A stretch of DNA of 23,571 bases. Source: Polaromonas sp. (GTDB lineage: Bacteria; Pseudomonadota; Gammaproteobacteria; Burkholderiales; Burkholderiaceae_C). A program made the translations under genes and the position numbers. The DNA lies in contig JACMQR010000052.1 of assembly GCA_014376885.1 (NCBI GenBank), positions 1-23,571 of the forward strand, in the 5' to 3' direction. Positions 15,086 to 23,571 of this stretch are shown here, in pieces; positions within the stretch are counted from its first letter, which is position 1, and the number at the start of each line of letters is the position of its first letter. The notes beneath the pieces were generated by a model. It did not search any database and was not told the DNA's origin. It was given only the letters and a program-made list of their open reading frames with translations.

Positions 15086-15919
15086 TCAGAACTGCTCGTG
15101 CGGCGCCAGATAGCGCCACTGACCGATTGGCAGGTGGCCGAGGTTGACACGGCCGATGCGCACGCGTTTGAGACCGGTGACAAACAGGCCGACCTGCTCG
15201 CACATGCGGCGGATCTGGCGCTTTTTGCCTTCCTTGAGCACAAAGCGCAGCTGCTCGGGATTTTGCCAGCCGACCTGGGCGGGGCGCAGCAACTGGCCGT
15301 CCAGGCTCAGGCCATGGCACAGCAGGGCCAGTCTTTCGGCGGGAAACGCCGCCTGCACGTTGACATTTTCAGACCCATAGCTGACGCGCACCAGGTATTC
15401 CTTTTCCATCCCCGAGTCCTCGCCGATGAGCTGGCGCGCCACGCGGCCGTCCTGCGTCAGCACCAACAGGCCAATCGAGTCGATGTCCAGCCGGCCGGCC
15501 GGCGCCAGGCCGCGCAGCTGCTCAAAGCCCCAGCGCATGCGGCTGTGGCACTCGCGCCAGCGGTTTTCCGGCTGCACCAAGGCCACCGCCGGTTCATGGC
15601 CGTCCTCGGCCTGGCCGCTGACAAAGCCGACCGGCTTGTTGATGAGGATGGTGACCTGCTGGCGCTGCTGCTGCTCGGCTTCGCGGGCGACGTCGATGCG
15701 CGCATTGGCAGCGACCGGCTGGCCGATCACTGCCGCCAGGCCGTTGACGCGCACCCAGCCGCGGGCGATCCAGTCGTCGGCCTCGCGGCGCGAGCACAGG
15801 CCCAGGTCGGCCATGCGCTTGTTCAGGCGAACAGTGACAGGCGCGTCGACGCCGGTTGCCGGGGCGCGCACGCGCACGGCGCCGGGTGCAGGAGGTTTGG
15901 GAGGGGTGTGGTCAAGCAT
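15086..15919 (-). CDS. rluF: rRNA large-subunit pseudouridine synthase, RluF-like
   Basis: The 277-residue enzyme has an S4 RNA-binding domain at about 29-75 (V-R-L-N-K-R-M-A-D-L-G-L-C-S-R-R-E-A-D) and an RsuA/RluB/E/F-type catalytic domain with A-G-R-L-D-I-D-S, nucleophile Asp145. Further family motifs are E-K-E-Y-L-V-R-V and R-Q-I-R-R-M-C-E. Comparison with E. coli RluF (shared RRMCE, GxWRxL end) suggests modification of 23S rRNA near U2604, though RluB/RluE-type specificity cannot be excluded. An insert at about 106-140 and a Pro-rich N-terminal 25 residues are extra to the E. coli protein; the long C-terminal tail of RluF is absent. The ATG at 15919 is chosen because the frame further upstream is non-coding in style. 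Confidence 0.85.
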   Translation of the reverse strand: MLDHTPPKPPAPGAVRVRAPATGVDAPVTVRLNKRMADLGLCSRREADDWIARGWVRVNGLAAVIGQPVAANARIDVAREAEQQQRQQVTILINKPVGFVSGQAEDGHEPAVALVQPENRWRECHSRMRWGFEQLRGLAPAGRLDIDSIGLLVLTQDGRVARQLIGEDSGMEKEYLVRVSYGSENVNVQAAFPAERLALLCHGLSLDGQLLRPAQVGWQNPEQLRFVLKEGKKRQIRRMCEQVGLFVTGLKRVRIGRVNLGHLPIGQWRYLAPHEQF

Positions 15920-16121
15920 GGCTGACGGGTATTTTAAAGCGCCCGGCCGCTGGTGGCCAGATGCGCTTTCTGGCGCTGCCGGTGGCTGCTTCCCGGTGCG
16001 CTTAGGGCCGTTGCCAGGCAGGTGCCCGGTTTTGGCCGGGCGCGGTATATTTTGCTTTTCACCACCAGCGCGCCTCTTGCCACACGGCCAGGGTGCGGCG
16101 TCCACCTCACCGCCCGAAACC
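15920..16121. promoter_or_regulatory. divergent region between the RluF-like and DUF2244 genes
   Basis: It contains a hairpin, GCCCGG (16024-16029) and CCGGGC (16036-16041) with loop TTTTGG. TATATT, a good -10 candidate for the DUF2244 gene, lies a few bases after it at about 16046-16051, but without a convincing -35. No gene is seen. Confidence 0.35.
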
Positions 16122-16640
16122 ATGGACCCTTTCGCCTCGCCTGATGTCCACCCGCTGCCGGCTGTGCAGGCCGGCGAGTCCATGACTTCCTGGCAAATGA
16201 AACGGCGCTGCGCCTTGAGCCCCGGCCAGCTGCTGCTGAGCTATGGCGCTTTGGTGCTGTTCAGCGTCACCATCGCGCTGTTTTTCATCTGGCACGGCGT
16301 GTGGATGATTTCCCTGTGGTGCCTGCTGGAAATCACGGTGGCCGGAGCGCTGTATCTTTTTTACATGGCGCATGCGGCCGATGGCGAACAGGTCAGTTTC
16401 AGCCCGGATGGCACCTTGGCAATCGAAGTGGTGCGCGGCCTGAGCACCCAGCACTATTGCATGAACCCGGCCTGGGCGCGCCTGGAGCGCACCGGCGCCC
16501 AGCGGCAGCGGCTCTGGCTGTGCTGCAGCCCTCTGAGGATCGAGGTGGCCACGCAGCTGCGGCTCGCAGAAAGCCGCCGCGTGGAGCGCGAACTCAAGCG
16601 CGCGCTGGCCACCCGGCGCAGCCAGGGCCTGCAAAACTGA
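16122..16640 (+). CDS. DUF2244 family integral membrane protein
   Basis: The 172-residue inner-membrane protein of unknown function has a cytoplasmic-looking N-terminus (with a Ser/Pro-rich start), two adjacent membrane helices (about 37-57 and 61-84) separated by a very short turn, and a soluble C-terminal domain of about 85 residues. That domain ends in an Arg-rich helix, R-R-V-E-R-E-L-K-R. This two-helix hairpin plus beta-rich domain fits DUF2244, whose members often sit near cytochrome oxidase genes; here none is adjacent. The frame stays open far upstream only because it runs antisense to the RluF-like gene. No good Shine-Dalgarno sequence precedes the ATG at 16122, so the exact start is moderately sure. 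Confidence 0.75.
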   Translation: MDPFASPDVHPLPAVQAGESMTSWQMKRRCALSPGQLLLSYGALVLFSVTIALFFIWHGVWMISLWCLLEITVAGALYLFYMAHAADGEQVSFSPDGTLAIEVVRGLSTQHYCMNPAWARLERTGAQRQRLWLCCSPLRIEVATQLRLAESRRVERELKRALATRRSQGLQN

Positions 16641-16699
16641 AACAGCGACCGGCCGGCCGGCTGATTTTTAGCCTGCCAGGGCAGGACGCGATGCGATCC

Positions 16700-16760
16700 C
16701 AAATCAATAGCACACTTTGCTTGCCGGACAAGCACCAAAGGCGCTTTTTACATTAAATTG
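16700..16760 (+). repeat. convergent-gap repeat, copy D
   Basis: The element sits between the tails of the DUF2244 gene and kdpE. It has AATCAATAGC at the left, then CTTTG-CTTG, loop CCGGA, CAAG and CAAAG forming a bulged hairpin. A G-G-C-G-C-T-T-T-T-T tail follows, which would serve as an intrinsic terminator on plus. It is the clearest relative of copy A. Confidence 0.6.
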
Positions 16761-16770
16761 TATACGCCGC

Positions 16771-17478
<708 letters not shown>

Positions 17479-17508
17479 GGGGCAAGTTTAAAACCTTGCG
17501 CGCCGGGC

Positions 17509-17529
17509 GCCTGGCGAGCCGCGCCAGGC
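17509..17529 (-). other. hairpin in the kdpD-kdpE gap
   Basis: GCCTGGCG (17509-17516) and CGCCAGGC (17522-17529) form a perfect 8-bp stem with a 5-base loop. On minus it is not followed at once by a T run, so it looks more like an mRNA stability or coupling element than a terminator. Confidence 0.6.
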
Positions 17530-17533
17530 CTGG

Positions 17534-20236
17534 TTATTTTTCTGGCAGCGGCTCGGGCGGCGCGCTGCGCGGCAGGGTCAGGGTGAACTCGGCTCCGCCT
17601 TCTGGCGAGTTGCCCGCCACGATGCCGCCGCGGTGCGCATCGGCGATGGCCTTGCAGATGGCCAGCCCGAGCCCGACGCCGGGCGTGGCGGACTCGCTCT
17701 GGCCGCGGGTGAATTTTTCAAACAGGCCGGCTTCGCGGCCACGCAGCGCTGGCGGCAGCCCCGGCCCGTGGTCGCGCACGCTGAGCACCAGGCTGTCGGG
17801 CGTGACGCGGGCGCGCACTTCAAATGGCGGCGCGCCGTACTTCACGGCGTTTTCCAGCAGGTTTACCAGCACCCGCTCGATCAGCACGGCGTCGAATTCG
17901 ACCAGCGGCAAAGCCGCAGGAATGTCGGCCTGCACCGCCCGGCCGTCGAGCGCGGGCTGCGCGGCGCGAATCGCCGCGCCGACCACCTCTTCGACCGACT
18001 GCCAGTCGCGGCGCAGGCTGACCGGGCCGTTTTGCAGGCGCGCCATGTCCAGCAGGTTGGTCACCAGCGCATTGAGCTGGCGTGCCTGCCGGGTCATCGC
18101 CTGCGCCAGGCCGGACTGCTGCGCGGGCAGCGGCGGCACCGAGCGCTGCAGCGACTCGGACAGCCCGATCAGCGCCGTCAGCGGCGTGCGCACGTCGTGC
18201 GAAATGGCCGCCAGCAGGGTGTTGCGCAGCCGCTCGGACTCCATCTCGACCACCGCCTGCTGGGCAATATCGACGTAATGCACGCGCTCCAGCGCAATGG
18301 CGATTTGCCGCGCCAGCGTGTCGAGTTGCTGCACCTGCTCCGGAATCAGCAGCCAGCGCGGCCGGGCCGGCTGCAGCGCCAGGATGCCGCGAAGCCGCAT
18401 GGGCGCCTTGAGCGGCACGTAATGCCAGGACTGGGCCGACAGCGTGGACGTCGCCAGGCCCGCCGCCTGCCCATGGCGAAACGCCCAGTCGGCCACGCTG
18501 GCGTCAAAGCCCGGCGGCGCCTGGCCAGGCAGCACCAGCTGGTCCAGCGCATCGACGGTCAGCACCAGCGCCTGCCCGCCGAAATCGCGCCGCACGGCAG
18601 CCTCGCCCAGCTCGGCGACCTGCGAGTTGAGCAAGGCCGCCGACAGATCGCGCGTCAGCCCGAACAGCGACTGCGCGCGGCGCTCGCGGCCGGCCGAAAT
18701 GCGCGCCTGAAAACGCAGCCCGGCTGTCAGCTGGCCGGTCAGTAGCCCGACCACCAGCATGACGGCAAAGGTCACCAGGTACTGCACATCGCTGACGGCA
18801 AACGACAGGCGCGGCGCGACAAAGAAAAAATCGAATGCCGCCACGTTCAGGAAAGCCGCCAGCGCCGCCGGACCGCGCCCGAGCTTGAGCGCCACCAGCA
18901 CCGTGCCGAGCAAAAACAGCATGACGATGTTGGCCAGGTCGAAAAAATTCACCAGCGGCGTGGCCAGCAGCGTGATGGCCACGCTGCCGGCAACCGCCCA
19001 GGCATAGCGCCCCAGGCCGCCGTGCCAGGCGACGGCCGCGCCCTCCTCGCTGCGCAGCACCGCCGGTGCCAGGCGCCGGCTGCTCTGGGCATGGCCCACC
19101 TCGACAATGTCCAGCGTGGGCGCCAGCAGCGCCAGCCGGCGCGTCATGGTGCGCGCGCCCCACAGGCCCCAGCCGCCCGGCAGCGCGGGCCGCCCGACCA
19201 CCAGCGTGGCGCAGTCCAGCGCCTGGGCCTGCGCCACCAGTTCGGCCGACGCATCGCTGGCGGCCAGCACGGCGGTGGTGGCGCCCAGCTCGCCAGCCAG
19301 CTTGATGACCGCCAGAATCCGGTCCCGCTCGGGCTCCCCGAGCCGCTGCAGGCGCGGCGTTTCGACATACACCGCATGCCAGCGCACACTGAGTTGGCCG
19401 GCCAGCCGCGCTGCCGTGCGCACGGCCTGCTCGGCGCCTTCGCGCGGGCCGATGCAGGCCAGCAGCGCGCCTTCGGTGTTCCACACCGGTGCGATTGATT
19501 TTTCAACCCGGTAGCTGCGCACATCGTCCTCGACATGCTCGGCGGTGCGCCGCAGGGCAATCTCGCGCAGGGCGATCAGGTTGCCCTTGCGAAAAAAGTT
19601 CTGCGCCGCGCGCTCGGCCTGCTGCGGCAGGTAGACCTTGCCGGCCTTCAGGCGCGCCATCAGCTCGTCGGGGGTCACGTCGACCAGGATGATCTCGTCG
19701 GCCGCGTCCAGCACGGTGTCGGGCACGGTTTCATTGACCCGGATGCCGGTGATGGCGCCGACCGTGCCGTTGAGGCTTTCCAGGTGCTGCACATTGAGGG
19801 CCGACCAGACATCGATGCCGGCGCTCAGCAGCTCCTGCACGTCCTGCCAGCGCTTGGGGTGGCGCGAGCCGTCCACGTTGCTGTGCGCCAGCTCATCGAC
19901 CAGCGCCACGTCCGGCTTGCGCGCCAGCGCCGCGTCCAGGTCGAACTCCCGGAGCGTTCGGCCCCGGTAGGCCACCTCGCGCAGTGGCAGCTGGGCCAGC
20001 CCGGCCAGCAGCGCCGCCGTTTCGCTGCGGCCGTGGGGTTCGGCCCCCCCGACCAGAATGTCGCGGCCCTCCTTCATTTCGCGCTCGGCGGCGCTGAGCA
20101 TGGCGTAGGTCTTGCCGACGCCCGCATTGGCACCGAAATAAATGCGCAGCCGGCCGCGCGCGCCCGCCTGCGCCTGCTGCTGCACCCGCCGCAGCAGCTC
20201 GTCGGGGTCGGGGCGCTGGCTGGCGGGCGTGTTCAT
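17534..20236 (-). CDS. kdpD: sensor histidine kinase KdpD
   Basis: The 900-residue inner-membrane kinase (E. coli KdpD is 894) senses low K+/turgor and phosphorylates KdpE. In order it has a cytoplasmic KdpD domain with Walker A GANAGVGKT (35-43) and L-V-D-E-L-A-H-S-N, and a universal-stress-protein-like domain (about 250-380). Four closely spaced membrane helices follow (about 410-510), then a GAF-like region. The HisKA box I-S-H-D-V-R-T-P-L-T has phospho-acceptor His680, and the HATPase has N-L-L-E-N-A-V-K-Y-G-A and G-V-G-L-G-L-A-I-C. The ATG at 20236 is taken over an in-frame TTG two codons earlier. No clear Shine-Dalgarno sequence is seen; the gene is 18 bases from kdpC and may be coupled to it. 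Confidence 0.97.
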   Translation of the reverse strand: MNTPASQRPDPDELLRRVQQQAQAGARGRLRIYFGANAGVGKTYAMLSAAEREMKEGRDILVGGAEPHGRSETAALLAGLAQLPLREVAYRGRTLREFDLDAALARKPDVALVDELAHSNVDGSRHPKRWQDVQELLSAGIDVWSALNVQHLESLNGTVGAITGIRVNETVPDTVLDAADEIILVDVTPDELMARLKAGKVYLPQQAERAAQNFFRKGNLIALREIALRRTAEHVEDDVRSYRVEKSIAPVWNTEGALLACIGPREGAEQAVRTAARLAGQLSVRWHAVYVETPRLQRLGEPERDRILAVIKLAGELGATTAVLAASDASAELVAQAQALDCATLVVGRPALPGGWGLWGARTMTRRLALLAPTLDIVEVGHAQSSRRLAPAVLRSEEGAAVAWHGGLGRYAWAVAGSVAITLLATPLVNFFDLANIVMLFLLGTVLVALKLGRGPAALAAFLNVAAFDFFFVAPRLSFAVSDVQYLVTFAVMLVVGLLTGQLTAGLRFQARISAGRERRAQSLFGLTRDLSAALLNSQVAELGEAAVRRDFGGQALVLTVDALDQLVLPGQAPPGFDASVADWAFRHGQAAGLATSTLSAQSWHYVPLKAPMRLRGILALQPARPRWLLIPEQVQQLDTLARQIAIALERVHYVDIAQQAVVEMESERLRNTLLAAISHDVRTPLTALIGLSESLQRSVPPLPAQQSGLAQAMTRQARQLNALVTNLLDMARLQNGPVSLRRDWQSVEEVVGAAIRAAQPALDGRAVQADIPAALPLVEFDAVLIERVLVNLLENAVKYGAPPFEVRARVTPDSLVLSVRDHGPGLPPALRGREAGLFEKFTRGQSESATPGVGLGLAICKAIADAHRGGIVAGNSPEGGAEFTLTLPRSAPPEPLPEK

Positions 20237-20254
20237 CGGCAACAGGTTACTGCA

Positions 20255-20845
20255 TCAACCAGGCGCATGGCCGGGCTTGAGCGCTTCGAGCGCCAGGTTG
20301 AGCCGCAGCACATGCACGCGCGGCTCGCCCAGCAGGCCGAGCCAGGGCGTTTCGGTTTCCTGCGCAACCAGTTCCTGCACTTTTTCAAGCGGCAGATGGC
20401 GCACCCGGGCCACGCGCGCCGCCTGGTACCTGGCAGCGGCCGGGCTGATGTGCGGGTCCAGGCCGCTGGCCGAGGCGGTGACCAGATCGACCGGCACCGG
20501 CGCGGTGTTGCCCGGATCGGCGGCGCGCAAGGCGTCGATGCGGCCCTTGACGGCATCGGCCAGCGCCGGGTTCAGCGGCCCCTGGTTGGAGCCGCTGGAC
20601 GCCAAGGCGTTGTACGGCATGGGGCTGGTGGCCGACGGACGGCCCCAGAAATGACCGGGGTCGGTGAAGTTCTGGCCGATCAGGCGGGAGCCGACCGGCT
20701 TTCCGTCACGCAGGATCAGGCTGCCGGCGGCCTGATCCGGAAACAGCAGTTGCGCCAGCCCGGTGACCAGCAGCGGGTAGGCCACGCCGGTCAGCAGCGT
20801 GAGCGCGAGAAACAAGACGAGCGCGGGGCGAAGGATGTTTTTCAT
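20255..20845 (-). CDS. kdpC: K+-transporting ATPase subunit KdpC
   Basis: The 196-residue subunit is anchored by one N-terminal helix (residues about 7-28) and has a periplasmic domain. Conserved pieces are [35 protein letters not shown], and the motif [17 protein letters not shown]. KdpC stabilises the KdpFABC complex and is thought to assist K+ or ATP affinity. It lies 18 bases after kdpB. Confidence 0.97.
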   Translation of the reverse strand: MKNILRPALVLFLALTLLTGVAYPLLVTGLAQLLFPDQAAGSLILRDGKPVGSRLIGQNFTDPGHFWGRPSATSPMPYNALASSGSNQGPLNPALADAVKGRIDALRAADPGNTAPVPVDLVTASASGLDPHISPAAARYQAARVARVRHLPLEKVQELVAQETETPWLGLLGEPRVHVLRLNLALEALKPGHAPG

Positions 20846-20863
20846 GATGGTTTTCTTTAAAGC

Positions 20864-22939
<2,076 letters not shown>

Positions 22940-22959
22940 GGTGATCCTTGGCTTGCGGT

Positions 22960-23571
22960 TTATTGGCCGGGCCAGAGCATCAGGTGCTCGACCACCGGTC
23001 CCAGCGCCAGCGCTGGCACGTAATTGAGCAGGCCTACCAGCAGCACCGTGCCGATCAGCAGCACGACAAAGAGCGGGCCATGCGTGGGCAGCGTTCCGGG
23101 CGTGACCGGCAGGCGTTTCTTGGCGGCCAGGCTGCCGGCAATCGCCAGCACCGGCACGATCACGCCAAAGCGCCCGAGCCATATCGCCAGACCCAGCAGG
23201 ATGTTGTAGAACGGCGTGTTGGCCGATAGGCCGGCAAAGGCACTGCCGTTGTTGTTCGCCGCCGAGGTGAAGGCATACAAGATTTCCGTAAACCCGTGGG
23301 CGCCCGGATTGGCCACGCCCGCCCGGCCGGCGCCGGCCAGCACGGCAATGGCCGTGCCGACCAGCACCAGGATGGGCGTGACCAGGATGGCGATCGAGGT
23401 CAGCTTCATGTCGTGCGCCTCGATCTTCTTGCCCAGGTATTCGGGCGTGCGGCCGATCATCAGGCCGGAGATGAACACCGCCAGGATGGCGAACACCAGC
23501 ATGCCGTACAGGCCGGTGCCGGTGCCGCCGAACACCACCTCGCCCAGCTGCATCAGCACCAGCGGCACCAT
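22960..23571 (-). CDS. kdpA: K+-transporting ATPase subunit KdpA, C-terminal part (cut by window)
   Basis: The last 203 residues of KdpA, the channel-like K+-binding subunit, are present; the rest and any kdpF lie beyond the window. Visible pieces are [32 protein letters not shown], and the filter-region stretch [15 protein letters not shown], followed by the last helices. This end is normal for KdpA (about 560-600 residues in full), with no sign of a frameshift. Confidence 0.97.
   Translation of the reverse strand: MVPLVLMQLGEVVFGGTGTGLYGMLVFAILAVFISGLMIGRTPEYLGKKIEAHDMKLTSIAILVTPILVLVGTAIAVLAGAGRAGVANPGAHGFTEILYAFTSAANNNGSAFAGLSANTPFYNILLGLAIWLGRFGVIVPVLAIAGSLAAKKRLPVTPGTLPTHGPLFVVLLIGTVLLVGLLNYVPALALGPVVEHLMLWPGQ

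Noticed and set aside
20237..20242. TTG start for kdpD two codons upstream of the ATG
   Set aside because: The ATG at 20236 is two codons on, gives a normal length, and the TTG has no better ribosome binding site.

Overview
The window is GC-rich, densely packed bacterial DNA. The gene set (a KdpABCDE potassium system, PurT, HtpG, a 2-Cys-type OhrR next to Ohr, a RluF-like pseudouridine synthase, a DUF2244 protein and a sorbosone-dehydrogenase-like protein with a cytochrome c) and the style of the AT-rich interspersed repeats suggest a betaproteobacterium, probably Comamonadaceae (Polaromonas/Rhodoferax-like). The family is an inference from protein style and repeats; no rRNA is present to confirm it. 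I see no tRNA, rRNA, CRISPR array, integrase or insertion sequence.

Layout. At 1-263 there is a leader region and perhaps the first codons of a divergent minus-strand gene. At 264-1601 a YebC/YeeN-type regulator and a VanX-like D-Ala-D-Ala dipeptidase lie on plus. At 1707-4080 an MscS-type channel and purT lie on minus. At 4252-6044 there is a two-gene ABC-2 exporter on plus, followed by a methyltransferase on minus (6134-7054). At 7171-9309 ohrR, ohr and the stress kinase srkA lie on plus. At 9406-10968 a decayed LysR tail abuts an MFS transporter on minus, with htpG further on minus (11188-13101). At 13392-15069 a periplasmic PQQ-type sugar dehydrogenase and a small cytochrome c lie on plus. 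A RluF-like enzyme is on minus (15086-15919) and a DUF2244 membrane protein on plus (16122-16640). From 16771 to the window end the kdp locus runs on minus: kdpA (5' cut by the window), kdpB, kdpC, kdpD, kdpE.

How the genes work together. The kdp genes form one unit: the KdpABC pump brings in K+ under limitation and KdpD/KdpE control it. OhrR/Ohr is a self-contained organic peroxide sensor and detoxification pair with its operator visible upstream. The dehydrogenase and cytochrome look like a periplasmic electron-donating pair. Most other genes are single housekeeping or stress functions.

The most interesting non-coding pattern is a family of short degenerate AT-rich repeats. It occurs in four of the five convergent (tail-to-tail) gaps and nowhere else that I can see convincingly; the fifth gap is only 16 bases long. 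Other notable points are a four-copy 8-base tandem repeat that carries the start codon of the MscS gene, three genes whose predicted promoters imply leaderless mRNAs, an OhrR operator with three alternating half-sites, and several hairpins inside operons.
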